From: Dendrobium chrysotoxum
Lineage: Eukaryota; Streptophyta; Magnoliopsida; Asparagales; Orchidaceae
Direction of reading: 5' to 3'
DNA length: 64,000 nucleotides
NCBI GenBank assembly: GCA_019925795.1
Contig: CM034306.1
Span: forward strand, 48,540,758 to 48,604,757
The translations under genes and the position numbers were made by a program. This document shows positions 1 to 12,229 of this stretch, piece after piece. Position 1 is the stretch's first letter; each line of letters starts with the position of its first letter. Under the pieces are notes generated by a model, which was not told where the DNA came from, ran no database searches, and was given only the letters and a program-made list of their open reading frames with translations.

Positions 1-783
1 ATTAGTTCAAATTGAAGGAAATTGTCCAGAAGACAGTTCGGGTCGTCCAGAGAAATCTGTGCTGGACGACCAAAAAATGACTTGATCGTCCCGTACGATA
101 GGGTAATCGTCCGGTACGATTAGTTCAAAAAGGCCCCAAATCGTCCTGTACATAGTTCTGGACGTACAGCTGAAATGCACAAGACGATCACGATCGTCCG
201 GGACGATCCTGCGATCGTCCAGGACGATGTGATCGTATCAATTAAACATTAATTGCTTTCCTTAATTACCAGACTAATTTAGGCATGATTGTAGTAAATC
301 GTCCAGGACGATACACGTATCGTCCGGGACGATCAGACCAAAATACTTAAAATAAAACTTGCCTAACTTAATCTGGCGGCTGAGAATTTCTGATTTGGGC
401 ATATCGTCCCGTACGATCCATAGATCGTCCAGGACGATCGGCTCAATCAGTCCTTCTTAACTTAGTCGCCCTAATTAGGGTTTCTGTTTTAACTGGATCG
501 TCCAGGACGATGATACTATCGTCCAGGATGATCTGAACAAAAATTTAACAGAAACTCTAATTCACTCAATCTCTCTCCCTGAGTGTGTGTGTGCAAGGTT
601 ACTTAGCTAGGGAATCAGTTACATTACAATTGACTCAATAAAAGAAAAAATCATACATTTGACACACTTGGACCCGATCTTGAGTTGGCTTGAGTAGCTT
701 GCGGTCTTTTGTGCCTGAAACTGATTAGCCAAGAAAAACACACTGGAAACATGTTTGTCATCATCAAAACCAGATTTGCAACA
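1..783 (-). mobile_element. Sirevirus (Ty1/copia) LTR, cut by the window edge
   Basis: On the minus strand this LTR begins TGTTGCAAATCTGG at 783 and runs off the window at 1. It matches the plus-strand LTRs starting at 61466 and 63429 closely, including the motifs around ATGATGACAAACATG and the CACACACACTCAGGGAGAG block. Between about 60 and 540 it carries several 15-bp palindromes of type ATCGTCC-N-GGACGAT and hybrids with GTACGAT. To the right of 783 there is LINE coding sequence and neither a PPT nor a PBS, so this is the outer (5') end of a minus-strand element or a solo LTR. It interrupts the LINE below. The family call is firm; solo versus full-length cannot be decided here. Confidence 0.9.
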
Positions 784-2088
784 GAAAAGACCACGTCCTC
801 CCATTTCCTTTGGCTTACAAAGCAAATCCCAAGCCACAAAATGCATACCTTGGCTCCCATAATGCTTCTTCCAAATAAAATCTCTACACATCTTGTCTAG
901 CTGTTTCAAAACCCCCATTGGCACCAATAAGTGAGTAGACAAATAAATTGGTAGAGAAAGATAAGCCGCTTTCACCAACACCATCCTCCCTTCTAAAGAA
1001 ATGCACTTCTTCCCCCACGCATTCAACTTGTTCAAAGCAACCTCCAACAAATTCTAAAAATCAGAGGCCACAAGTCTCATCAAAGCCATTTTTACTCCCA
1101 AATAGCACAAAACCTTCACTATCCGAAACTTGAACAAAGTTGTAGCAGCTTTCTTGTCTTTAAGCCTAACCGACTTCCCAAACATCAAGGCTAACTTATT
1201 CACATTCACCTTTTTCCAAGACCACCTACAATAGTTCTCAATAATCTTCTTTACTCTTTTCAAGCTATTGGATGAAGCTTCCGAGAAAATTATAACATCA
1301 TCTACATAAAGTAGATGTGAAATTTTTGGAACATTAGGTGCAACTCTAATCCCTACAGTATCACCCTTGTAAAAGAAAGCATTGGACAACAATTGGGAGC
1401 ATAAGATAAAAAGGAAAGGTGACAAAGGGCACCCTTGTCTAAACCCACTTCTTGCCTCTATCCAGTCTGAAATATTCCCATTTATAAGTATAGTAAATCT
1501 TGGTTCCACCACCAAATTCAGAACCAGCTCGGAGAACTTAACTATAAAATTTAGATAATGAAGCACTTGTATTAAGGTAGACCAACCCATACTATCATAG
1601 GCTTGTTCTATATCTATCTTTAATGCCACTTGGCCCTTCTTAGATTTTGAAATCCGCAGCTTATTCAAAATTTCTTGGACCAATAGAACATGATCAGAGA
1701 TAGATCTCCCCTTCACAAACATTGCTTGCTCAACTGAAACCACTTTATGGATTACTCCCTTCAATCTATTAACTAATATCTTGGCAACCAATTTATAAAT
1801 GGACAAGCAAAGACTAATTGGACAGAAACTTGAAGCCACCATAGGATTATTTACCTTGGGGATTAGCACAATTAAAGTTTCTTTCCACGAAGGAGATACA
1901 GCTCCTTCTAAGAAAAAACTCCTGATAGCTTCCCAAACATCTTCATGAATGATCTTCCAATAGTTCTTAATGAAGGAGAATGTAATTCCATCCACACTAG
2001 GAGCTACATTATTACCCAAGCTATCTACAACTGCCTGCAGCTCCATTCTGGTAAGCTCCGCATCCAAGAATTCCCTATTACAATCCTC
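784..2088 (-). pseudogene. LINE (L1-type) reverse transcriptase fragment, 5'-truncated
   Basis: Minus-strand RT domain of a plant L1-type non-LTR retrotransposon, which would copy the element's RNA at a nicked chromosomal target. Visible motifs in order: a degenerate RPISL block (FCPISLCLSIYK), KIDIEQAYDSMGW, GFRQGCPLSPFLFILC, the catalytic YVDD within LLYVDDVIIFS, then VNVNKLALMFGK and YLGV of the thumb. A TAG at 1054-1056 interrupts the frame, which stays open in the same frame on both sides, so this is a nonsense change. Downstream the frame (WGKKCISLEGR, DFIWKKHYG) continues until the LTR at 783 cuts it. No endonuclease belongs to this copy: its right end at about 2088 joins the RT of another LINE. 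Clearly a pseudogene. Confidence 0.92.
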
Positions 2089-3270
2089 AAGAACTCGAAC
2101 AGAAGCATTAGTAAAAATAATAAAGTCATCCGCAAAGCATTAATGGGATATGGGAATACCACCCAAAGTTGTAAAGTAAAGACTAGGAGTATTCTCAAAA
2201 AGATTGTTAAGGCCCCTAGATAAAAATTCAGCATTAATAATGAAAAGGGAAGGAGAAATAGGATCATCTTGCCTTAAGCCATGAGAGGATTTAAAATAGC
2301 ACTTACTTGAACCATTAACAATAATAGAGAAGCAAAATACAATTCTTAATAAGCTTAGTAAAAATAGAATTAATGCCAAACAACTCCAACATATGATAAA
2401 TAAAGTTCCAATCAATATTGTTATAAGCCTTGGAAATATCGAGCTTCAAAATCATATTATCCCCTCTCACTCTGACATCCAGGTCTTGGAAAAATTCTTG
2501 AGCCAATAATATATTATCCATAATGGCCCTCCATTTCACAAACCCCATCTAGGAAGGCGAGATAATTTTAGGTAAAATAGAACTATGAAGATTCATGATG
2601 ATTTTAGAAATCAATTTGTTAAAAAAGGAACAAAGACTAATAGGTCTAAAATCATTCCAAGTGTTGACAGAGTTATTTTTGGAAATAAGCACAATAGAAG
2701 TAGAAGTGAAGAATTTAGGGATAGAGTTAGCAGCAAAGAAATCCAAAATAGCCAAAAAAATATCATTATTAATAATGTGCCAGGTTTTTTGAAAAAACTG
2801 AGTGGTAAACCCATCAGGCCCAGCCACAAACTCATTATTCATACCAAACAGAGTCTCTTTAACTTGCTCGAAAGAAGGAGGAGTAGAGAGAGTCACGTTC
2901 TCCTCTTGGGTTATAAGGCTAGAAATAAAAGAATTATCAATAATCTTAGCGGGGTTAAAAATTCTCCTCTTGAGATGGGCTTGAAAATGATGAACTGGTA
3001 AATTAGCAATCTCCACAGTATTCTCAGTAACAGAACCATCCTGACATTGAATTTTATTAATACAATTTTTAGCCCTTTTCCCCTTAACCAACGCATGAAA
3101 ATATTTAGTGTTGTTATCACCTTCAACCTAGTGCTTAGCAACAGCTTTTTGCTTCTGAAAGACCTCTTCCTGTGCTTGGAATTTGTAAAGCACCTCTTTA
3201 GCATTGTTAAGAAGAGTGAAATTAGCATCAGAAGGATCAAGTTGACAAGTAGATTCAAGATTATCAACAA
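2089..3270 (-). pseudogene. LINE ORF2 reverse transcriptase, N-terminal two-thirds
   Basis: RT of the LINE whose endonuclease is at 3454-4203. Visible: VAGPDGFTTQFFQKTWHI, NDFRPISLCSFFNKLISKII, then after an in-frame stop at 2549-2551 KWRAIMDNILLAQE and LKLDISKAYNNIDW, then in a shifted frame SHGLRQDDPISPSLFII, and after a stop at 2140-2142 the catalytic FADD (CFADDFIIF). RQDDP replaces the common RQGDP. The lesions are at least two nonsense codons and one frameshift near 2350-2400. Just after FADD, at about 2088, the sequence passes into the other LINE while keeping the reading frame. Confidence 0.88.
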
Positions 3271-3453
3271 GTTAATCAGCTTCCAAAATATTAGAAAAAT
3301 GATTTCGAAATATATTATGGTTCCACCAATTTAAGACCTACTTAAGCCTTTTCAGCTTAAACTAAAGTCTCCTCTTACCAAAACTAGAGTTTTCCGGATG
3401 TAAAGGAGCTCGCCAATTATTTGAACAACATGTAAAAAAGAGTCATGAAGTAA

Positions 3454-4203
3454 TCACATGTTCTGGAATCTAAATTGAGAAGAAGCATTAAATTGTCTAA
3501 AATTATGGCTAATAAGCAAAGGAGAATGGTCAGACAAAGTTCTTCTAAGATGCTGCACCTTAATAGAATTGAAAGAATCTATCCAAGAGTCATTAAAAAG
3601 CACATGATCCAAACATTGCCATAAGTGACCCCTATTCCACGTGAAGTTATTACTAGAAAAACCAATATCTAATAGATTACAATCTAGAATCATATTACTA
3701 AAATCCTCCATAGAATGATAAGACGAAGAAGAACCGCCAATCCTCTCAAAAGGGTTAGTAATAGCAGTAAAATCACTACCAATAAGCCAAGGTAAATTAC
3801 AAATATTATGAAAATTAATAATTTGTTCCCAAAGCAATTTCCTAATATAGCGGGAAGAAGCAGCATACACAAAGGAAGCACAACAATAAAAATTAAAAAC
3901 CTTAACTTTACAATGCATCACTTGAGTAAAATCACCAATGACACCAATTTTAATTGGATCTTTCCAAAAAACCCAAATCTTGTTCGCCATATTTGAAATA
4001 GCATAATTAAAACCCAAAAATTGAGAGTTGCTAATCAACTTAGTAGAAGAAATAAGAGGCTCAAGTAAAACAAGAATAGAAATATTATGAACACAACATA
4101 AATTCTTAACATGAATTCTATAAGAGGGAAAACCAATGCCCCTCACATTCCAAATAATAGAATTAAACATAAAAAATAAAATTAATGAGAAGTATGCGAG
4201 CAA
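3454..4203 (-). pseudogene. LINE ORF2 N-terminal APE-type endonuclease domain
   Basis: A 249-residue open stretch with the fold markers of the endonuclease/exonuclease/phosphatase family, which nicks target DNA to prime LINE reverse transcription. Motifs in order: NSIIWNVRGIG (about residues 14-24), LLEPLI for the metal-binding glutamate, WLIGSDFTAI where GDFN is usual, FTWNRG, LDHVLFND where LDR is usual, and SDHSPLLI near residue 225. The Asn of GDFN is replaced by Thr and LDR by LDH, so activity is doubtful even within the open stretch. It lies upstream of the RT in the same orientation; the 3091-3454 linker between them carries stops. Its ATG is probably not the original start, because the domain normally begins a few residues before the WNxRG motif. 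Confidence 0.85.
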
Positions 4204-4217
4204 GTGGTCCTAGGGGA

Positions 4218-5739
4218 TTACAATTTGATATGCATTTTCTTCCTACCTCTTTTACTATGAACCTTAATGAAACTAGTATCAAGATCATCCTTAGCAAAGC
4301 ATTTAGCAACAATACTCATATCCTCATTATCAATAAAAGAATCACTATTATAATGAGAAGTTGAAGGAGACATACTATCATGGACCCCTTGACTAATCTG
4401 TTGAGGACCTTCATCCTCCATAAACATACCATCATCCTCCATATTACTTTTACTCCTCGCAGCAAGGCCTTTAATACATCTCCAAGAGCAGGGCAAACCT
4501 CCACAGAAGCACTATCACCTTCCTCAAACAGGATATCATTCCTCTCACAATCTTTATAAGGTAATTGAATGGTAGCATTAACTTCAATCTCATTTTCCTG
4601 ATAATTTGAGGGATTAGGGAGTGTGTTAGAAAGTAAATTTCCATTCAAATCTAATAAATTTTTATTAATCATACAAGGATGGATAGAATCAACATTAGCA
4701 TCATTTTGAATAGCAATGTTTGGAAAAGTTTGCTCCACTCTATTCTCACAATCAACAAAAGGAATACAAGCGGTTTTAGCAATGACTTCCTGATCAATAT
4801 TCAAGAAATTAGCATTGGTAACAGTTGGTACAAGATCATCACCAGCTAAAGCCAAAGGCTTCTCAATAATTTGAGATAGATTAGAGGTAATTCCCTCTAA
4901 AATCACAGGGTTAGGCATAGTAACATCCTAAGAAATCAAATTGGCTTCATCCCCCTGAGTTTGTTTTGCTAAATCCTTCTCTTTATGAAGATGGGAATGC
5001 TTTCAAAAATCGTCATTAATACCATGACTGTGCATCTTGTACTAAGAACAAAAGATATGTAGATTTTTAAATTCCATTTTTTGGAAGTAACCCTTCAGCT
5101 CTGACCCAATCCATATCTCATTTGGGTGTTTCTTAGAAACATCCAATTCAACAAGAACCTGAGCCACAGAAGGCTGCAAAACAGAAGCAGTGGCTTAGTC
5201 TATTTGTAATGGCCATCCCAAGATTAAAGCCAAACCAAATAAGATTTAATGATTAAAGAAATGAAGTCTCAAATTAGGGAAGGAAATCCAAATCGGTGCA
5301 ATAGGAGATTCCTCCCTAATGTCAAAATTCAGAGTCTATTTGAGCAAATGCATTTGACACACTTGTATATAGTAAGACCTTCTAGCAAATATATAGCTAT
5401 AATCAAGATCATTTGAGAGTTGGATAGTAACATGCTTTTGATATAATAAGCCAATATGAAATGACCCGAAAAGCTTTAGGTTAAGAAAAAAATTCTATAT
5501 AACATCCAGATTCGGTCATCTAAAATGAATTTACCCACCAGCGTGAAGGCATAAGGAGTAGCTAATTGATCAACCACAAAATCCTCAAAAAACAAGGCCA
5601 AAAAACCCTTAAATGAAGAATGAACAAAAGACAAGTTAGGAGAAGATGACAAAGAGCCATTTAGTACATCATTGAAGGACCAAGTTTTCCCCTCAAAAAG
5701 AGAAGTAGATGACATGTTAGATGACGATGGAGTCATCAT
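4218..5739 (-). pseudogene. LINE ORF1 (DUF4283-like nucleic-acid-binding protein), broken
   Basis: ORF1 of plant L1 elements encodes an RNA-binding protein with an N-terminal DUF4283-type domain and a CCHC knuckle. Here the N-terminal part is read from 5739 (a serine-rich start, then ALFFEDFVVDQLATPYAFTL and VGKFILDD). Around 5100-5200 the frame reads VLVELDVSKKHPNEIWIGSE and YFQKMEFKNLHIFCS, the segment that normally precedes the zinc knuckle, but the knuckle is degraded by a stop and lost cysteines. The acidic, asparagine-rich C-terminal part is open from 4918, and a second frame takes over at 4496. Several stops and frame changes make it non-functional. The assignment rests on order (upstream of the endonuclease) and the VELDVSKKxPNxIWIG signature. 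Confidence 0.75.
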
Positions 5740-5935
5740 CTCCTAGCACTGAAAACCAAGAAAAAACCTCAAAATTGATGAAGAAACGAACATGAAAGAT
5801 GCAAAGAGAATGTAATCAAACTAAAAAATGCAAAAAACCAAGCTAGGAGGACAAAATCAAACACGCGAGAGAAGGAACCCTAAATCACCTTGAAATCACC
5901 TCAGAAGCCAGAGCAGAGCCGGAAGGTTCCGTTAA

Positions 5936-7525
5936 GTGTGATATTGTACAAAATGATATTCTAACTAGAATTATAATGGTGTTGGTTGTGCATTATTGGG
6001 TTTCACATAACTAACCTAATTGAGATGCTTAAATAAACCATTATGCAAATATCTTCAACTTTCTTTTGAACATCTCCTAATTTGAATGAGATTTTAGATA
6101 GGGTCCTAATGCTTGATAAGCTATAGTGATATTTATGGATATTAAAAAAATCACTTTCTTTTGATTCAAAATTTTGAAACTTAACTAAGGGATATCTCCT
6201 AGTTTGTTTGATATGACTGTCAAATATTCTCATTCATCATGAGTAGATGACACATCCAAATTTAAATCTATCATTGACTGAAATAGGATGTTAGAACATG
6301 AGGAGTTCTTTCCTTAGTGATGTCGATGATATCTTTGTTTGAATATTTGACAAACTTTAACCAAAATCAAGCTACAATTTGACCTTATCCATAATTGACT
6401 AATCTTGGATGTTAAATTGGAAGGATTCTATTCCAGATAAAGTCTATGATGGCTTCATCAAATAGATATAAAATTCAATTCAAAGTATATCTTCATTGTA
6501 TCATAAACTAGAATTGGATGTTAGAGTCTAAACAACTCTATTCCCGTTAAAATAATATTTCTGTTGCATTGAAATTCAAAATATTTGAAACTACAATTTT
6601 TTTTAAAGAAAGTTGTCAAGTTTTGGATATTTGATTAAAACTCATTTTGGCCATATTCAAACTATTTAATTTGGAGGGAGTCAACCTATCCTTCATTGAG
6701 TTTTTGAATCTTTTCCCATCTATCTTTTTTATTGGGTTAAGATGATTAAAACTTAAGTGACCACTTTCAAATATTATAAGAAAATTATCAAATAAAAATA
6801 TAGCATTCACTCTTTGATGAAAATCAAACTTTTCTCAATTATTGTGAGTATTTGATATTTCTTGGTGCTTTCACTATTAAGGTTGCTCAAATATTCTCCT
6901 TCTCCTCAAAAAACTCATGCAAAAGTTACAGTTTCTAAGGAAATTTTATCATGTTGCATTTAGTTTTTTTAAACTTGGAAATGAGAACTCTAGAAAATTT
7001 AGATTATTTTCTTTGAGTTACTCAAGACAAATTCAATTATGGAATGAATCTGTAATCAAGATCTTGTATTCCTCCTCCAGTAGTCGAGACGCTTCGATAA
7101 ACTTTTACTTATCAAAGATAATCCAACTACCACCATTTTCTCCTTTATTTTCTTCACATATGATGATCTGATATAAAAGTCTAATCCCCAGTGGAATATT
7201 TGTAAGTTATAAGGACTATCTATAATGTAGGAGAAAACAAATTTTTAATCCAAAGAATTTCAACACCATCATTCTTCCGAATGTTTTCCCTTCCCTTCTA
7301 GAAAGTGGCATATACAAAAGCTTTTGATCTCTAGTAGAACATTTGCAAGTTGTCAATGTCATTTGTGATGGAGGGAAAAGATCAAGAGCTTTAAAGATCA
7401 AATATACATTAAAGTTTTAAACCCTTAATTCCATCTTTAAGTCTTGCATTTGCTTATTTTAAAATTGATCTTCCAATTAAGTTCTAGCATCCACTTGTTT
7501 GGGAATTGATCTCCCATTAATGTTT
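5936..7525. other. AT-rich sequence without recognisable genes
   Basis: About 1.6 kb of AT-rich DNA. The short open frames here have no recognisable motif. Phrases such as GGATGTTA and TTCTATTCC followed by A/T-rich text recur loosely at about 6290, 6410 and 6520, hinting at an old degraded tandem repeat. No LTR, PBS or transposase motif was seen. Confidence 0.5.
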
Positions 7526-9480
7526 ATATGTATAAATCTGATCCTCTACGGTTAGGTGTGAGTCCCTGAACGTCCTACCTCTTAGGATCATGACCAACTA
7601 GTTGTGGATTTAAGCCTACTGGGCCCCATCCTAGTTAGTCACACTCTAGTCTTTTAAGGATAGGTGTGAGTCCCCGTACTTCATTTCCTTAGGATTAGAA
7701 TTAAATTAGGTTATATAGTTTTTGCCCAAATCCTTAGAGGTTTATGTAGACTATGTACTTGGCTAGTTCCCCTAGTTAGATGTGAGTCCCCATACTTTCT
7801 AGCAAGGTTAGTCATAAAAAACCCAAAAGAAATTTGATCTTTTAGGAGTAGGTGTGAGTCCTCGAGCTCCCTATCTTCTAGGATCTCGACTGACTATTGG
7901 TGGATTTAAGCCTCTTTGGACTTCATCCTAGTTATTCACCCTCTAGTCTTTTAAGGATAGGTGTGAGTCCCTGTGCTTCCTTTCCTTAGGATTATAATTA
8001 AATTGGGTTAGATAGTTTTTGACAAAATCCTTAGAGGTTTAAGTAGATTATCTCCTTGGCTAGTTCCCCTAGTTAGATGTGAGTCCCTGTACCTTCTGGC
8101 TAGGTTAGTCATTGAAAACCCAAAAGAAATCTGATCTTTTAGGAGTAAGTGTGAGTCCCCGAGCTTGCTACCTCCTAGGATCACGACTGACTAGTGGTGG
8201 ATTTAAGCCTGTTTGGGTCCCATCTTAGTTAGTCATCCTCTAGTCTTTTAAGGATTGGTTTGAGTCCCTGTGCTTTATTTCCTTATGATTAGAATTAAAT
8301 CAGGTTAGATAATTTTTGCCAAAATCCTTAAAGGTTTAGGTAGACTATCTCCTTAGCTAGTTCCCCTGGCTAGATATGAGTCGCTATTCTTTCTAGCTAG
8401 GTTAGGCATTAAAACCCCAAAAGAAATCCAATCTTTTCGAAGTAGGTCTGAGTTCCTGAGCTTCCTATCTCCTAGGATCTTAACTGACTAGTGGTGGGCT
8501 TAAGCCTCTTTAGGCCCCATCTAAGTTAGTCACCTTATAGTCTTTTAAGGATAGACATGAGTCCCCATGCCTTCTTTCCTTAGGATTAGAATTAAATCTG
8601 GTTAGATAATTTTTGCCAAAATCCTTAGATATTTAGGTATACTATCTCCTTAACTAGTTCCCCTAGCTAGATGTGAGTCCCTATGCTTTCTGGCTAGGTT
8701 AGTCATTGAAAACCCAAAAGAAATCTAATCTTTTAGGAGTATGTGTGAGTCCCCGAGCATCTTACCTCCTAGGATCTTGACTGACTAGTGGTGGATTTAA
8801 GCCTATTTTCACCCCATCCTAGTTAGTTACCCTCTAGTCTTTTAAGGATAGGTGTAAGTCCCCGTGGTTCCTTTCCTTAGGATTAGAATTAAATCGAGTT
8901 AGAGAGTTTTTGCCAAAATCCTTAAAGGTTTAGGTAGACTATCTCGTTGGCTAGTTACGCTAGTTAGATGTGAGTCCCCATGCTTTCTAGCTAGGTTAGT
9001 CAATAAAAACCTAAAAGAAATTTGATCTTTTAGAAGTAGGTGTGAGTCCATGAGTGTCCTACCTCCTAGGATTTTGATTGACTAGTGGTGGATTTAAGCC
9101 TGCAGGGCTCCATCCTAGTTAGTCACCCTCTAGTCTTTTATGGATAGGTGTGAAACCCTATGCTTCCTTTTCTTAGGATTGGAATTAAATTGGGTTAGAT
9201 AATTTTTGCCAATATCCTTAGAGGTTTAGGTAAACTATCTCCTTGGCTAGTTCTTCTGATTAGATGTGAGTCCCCGAGCTTTCTAGCTTGGTTTATCATT
9301 GAAAACCCAAAATAAATTTGATCATTTTGGAGTAGGTGTGAGTCCCTGTGCGTCCTACCTCCTATGATGTTAACTAACTAGTAGTGGATTTAAGCCTGCT
9401 GGGCCCCATCATAGTTCAGTCACCTTCTAGTCTTCTAAGGATAGGTGTGAGTCCTCGTGCTTCCTTTCCTTAAGATTAGA
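7526..9480. repeat. Tandem repeat, exact 297-bp period, about 6.5 units
   Basis: The landmark TTTAGGAGTAGG (with variants) falls at 7544, 7841, 8138, 8435, 8732, 9029 and 9326, each exactly 297 bp apart, although the units differ by many substitutions. Each unit contains three degenerate GTGTGAGTCCCC blocks, spaced about 109, 117 and 72 bp, with landmarks GACTAGTGGTGGATTTAAGC and CTTTCCTTAGGATTAGAATT between them. No long frame is open on either strand, so the constant length is not due to coding. A related fragment lies in reverse orientation at 16090-16245 behind a gypsy primer site, suggesting that the array derives from the untranslated region of a Tat/Ogre-like gypsy element. Confidence 0.92.
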
Positions 9481-9880
9481 TCCACTAGAGTTGGAAAATG
9501 CCCCTCGTGGCACCATCCTAGTGTAAATATTAAATCTTAAATATGATCCTTTATGATTAGGTGTGAGTCCCCACACTTAGGCTTCCATTCCATATGATCA
9601 TCTGATCCTCTGAGGATAGGTGTGAGTCCCCACACTTAGGCATCCTTTCCTCACAATCATCCGCTAGAAATGGAGAACATCCCTCATGGCACCATCCTAG
9701 TGTAAATCTTAAATTTTAAATTTTATCCTCTATGGTTAGGTGTGAGTCCCCACATATAGCCTTCCTTTCCATATGATCATCCGATCCTCTGAGGATAGGT
9801 GTGAGTCCCCACACTTAGGTTTCCTTTCCTCATGATCATCTGCTAGTGATGGAGAATGCCCCTTGTGGCACCATTCTAAT
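9481..9880. repeat. Related short tandem repeat, 179-bp period, about 2 units
   Basis: Directly follows the 297-bp array and uses the same GTGTGAGTCCCC core. The core falls at 9561 and 9740 (after TATGATTAG or TATGGTTAG) and at 9620 and 9799 (after GAGGATAG), so both pairs are 179 bp apart. Each unit also carries GTGGCACCAT or a variant. It looks like a second amplification of a rearranged piece of the same ancestral sequence. Confidence 0.85.
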
Positions 9881-12229
9881 AAAACTTAAAGTTTAAACCA
9901 TCTAAGATTAGATACAATTTGTTCCATAAGTTTCTCTTTTTTTTTAGAAGACACCCTCTAGTTTGTTGAGTTAGGTGTAAGTACCCACTTGTTGTCATCC
10001 TTACCTCTTGAACTAGAATGAAGACTCTAGTCTTATCAAAATTATATTCAAATCAAAATCACATTCAAACTCATACTTTCATATTGAATTACTTTTAAAT
10101 CATTGTACTCAATTATTGCATACTTTGACTTTACTAAATGATACTAATCTCATTAGTTATAATTTTGCTAAAGCTATTATTGCCACCATAAATTTTAAAA
10201 TGAATCAATCAATCATTTCAAATCTCTTTATAAACTTTTCATTCTGATTATCTATCAATGCTTAAAAATTTCTTCAATTCATATGCTCAAATCTTTTATT
10301 TTTTGATGTAGTTGATCATTTCGGTCATCACCAATACGCACGATAAACTTTGGCAAGTTTATCATGCATACTGGGGTTCCATTAGTTGACCTCATTATTC
10401 GAGGTCAATATTTCCTAGTCCAAATTTTCAGCACTTAGGTATTCTTAGCCTAGTGTAGAGTCGCTCCTCTAGGACTTCTCTTAGGAGGATGCCTAATGAT
10501 GTAGCATTGACTCGACCTCCTAATTTGACCTAAATAAGCTTATCTCGAATCAATCAAATTCAGATCAACATCAATTAAAGTAGGTTGATCGACACAATTT
10601 TAATTTAAGTTGAGTTAACATGAGTTTGATTTGCCAAAATTATTTTGCCTCGACTCAATTAAAATCAAATCATCGTTACTGGAATAAATTTAATCATTTT
10701 AAAGTACTTAAATTTTGAAACTGACATAAAATTATTATTTTAAAATATCAATTTTATTCCAAATTTATATTCCCATGGCTCTCAAGCTTTCATATAAGAA
10801 TTAATTCTTAAATCCCTATTTAAAGCATGAATCAATCTTGACCATCAATTTGAATTGAGAGGAAGAGTTAGGGATGGTTGAACCGAACTCCCCCACGTCT
10901 CTCTAATTTGTGAAGACCACATCCCACTCCGTCTCCCTCACATTCACGAAAACAATGCCCTCTTTTTGATCTGTCTATGTTCGTAAAGAGCTCCAAACGG
11001 AAACCCACACTCCCAGTTTGCAACTTCCTCCTAACCCATCTCCACCCGATTCATGAAAACCCCCTGGTTCCTCTCGCTTCTCTTTCTTGAAGTCAACCCA
11101 GATGGAGCCCTCCTTTGCCAGCTCCCTTCTCTCTTCAGACCTTAGAAGTTGGGTGAATCCCTAGCTTGTCAAACTTCCCTAGCCAATATTGTCAACTTGC
11201 CCAAGCCACCTTTTGCATATTGGTATATTTTCTTCTTGATTTCTCTCCTTCCTCATCTTTTTCCCCCTTTTTTTAGCAATCTTGATGATAAAATGAATTG
11301 AGTAAAATTAATGTTATCATTTTGGAAGGAGAAGAAGGTATGTGAGATTGAGAATAGAGAAATGTTTCTTTCTCTTGTTTTCTCTTATTGCAAAGAGAAG
11401 CATTCCCTTATTATTGTTTAACTGGATCTTGCTCAGACGTTCCATGATGCTTGCATGTATGGGATATTAGATTGAAATGCATGATTATGTCTAATGACCA
11501 GTAGGTGAAGACTAAATTGATTTCTTCAAGGATGTTCTCGAAAGGAAAATGTAAGAAAATCTGTTTAGAATTTATAGGTTTTCCTTTTCACTTGAAAGAA
11601 AATGTTGAGATGAAAATTTGATGTGATTTATTTAGTTATATCAAATTGAAATGCATGCATTGGAAAAAATCCCTTTTATCAATAGGTGTTAGTGATGAGA
11701 ATGAAGCTTGTTTTAACCCCTCTTGCATTGAAAGGCTTACTGAAATTGATTTTATGAGTTGTATAAATGCTGAAATATCTTTCCTTTCATATAGATATTC
11801 ATTGAATTTGTTCTCATGGATAGTTTAAATGTTGAATTCTTCTCCTCATTTAAAAGTACTTTTTGAAATTGTCCTTGTAAGATAATATACATGAGATCTT
11901 TTCATTCAAGAAAAACTCTCTTGTCAATATCATTGTTCAAAAAAAAATTAGAGGATGTTTTGAGAAGAGATGTGATTGTTTATATTTGGTTTTGATTTCT
12001 TAGCAAATAAGGCTTATTGAAAAGTTTCATAATTTGTTTCGAGAAGTATATGAATGTTGGAGAGCATTCATATGCTTTCTTTTTTAATGGTGAGTAAGCA
12101 TAAATCTCTTATAAAATGTTTTGGAGAAATATTTGAGGGCATTGTGTTTATCCATGTATCTTTGATGTCAAATTATGAGCATTCTTGGGTTTGGCAAAAA
12201 TTGATTTGGTTATATTGGAAGGTAAAATA
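9881..12229. other. No recognised gene; possible degenerate gypsy primer site near 10449
   Basis: The stretch 10300-10560 is less AT-rich and includes, on the minus strand at 10449-10465, AGCGACTCTACACTAGG. This resembles the Arg-tRNA-type primer site of Tat/Ogre gypsy elements (TGGCGACTCC...). If real, the tandem arrays to its left would be the leader of a minus-strand element whose LTR lies to its right. The 10860-11230 part is rich in C and CT. No coding sequence was recognised. Confidence 0.35.

Larger units (their letters stand above)
2089..5935 (-). mobile_element. L1-type LINE, 5' portion (5' UTR, ORF1, endonuclease, partial RT)
   Basis: A second minus-strand LINE that keeps its upstream part: a probable 5' UTR at about 5740-5935 (it reads GGGTTCCTTCTCTCGCG on the minus strand), ORF1 remnants, an APE-type endonuclease and the first two-thirds of the RT. 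It ends inside the RT just after FADD, where the 784-2088 fragment begins. The left part of its RT and its 3' UTR are not in the window. The 5' boundary near 5935 is inferred from the end of recognisable sequence. No target-site duplication could be paired. Confidence 0.8.

Noticed and set aside
5936..7401. Small ORFs at 6003, 6616, 6917 and 7216
   Set aside because: AT-rich, short, no motifs; expected by chance.
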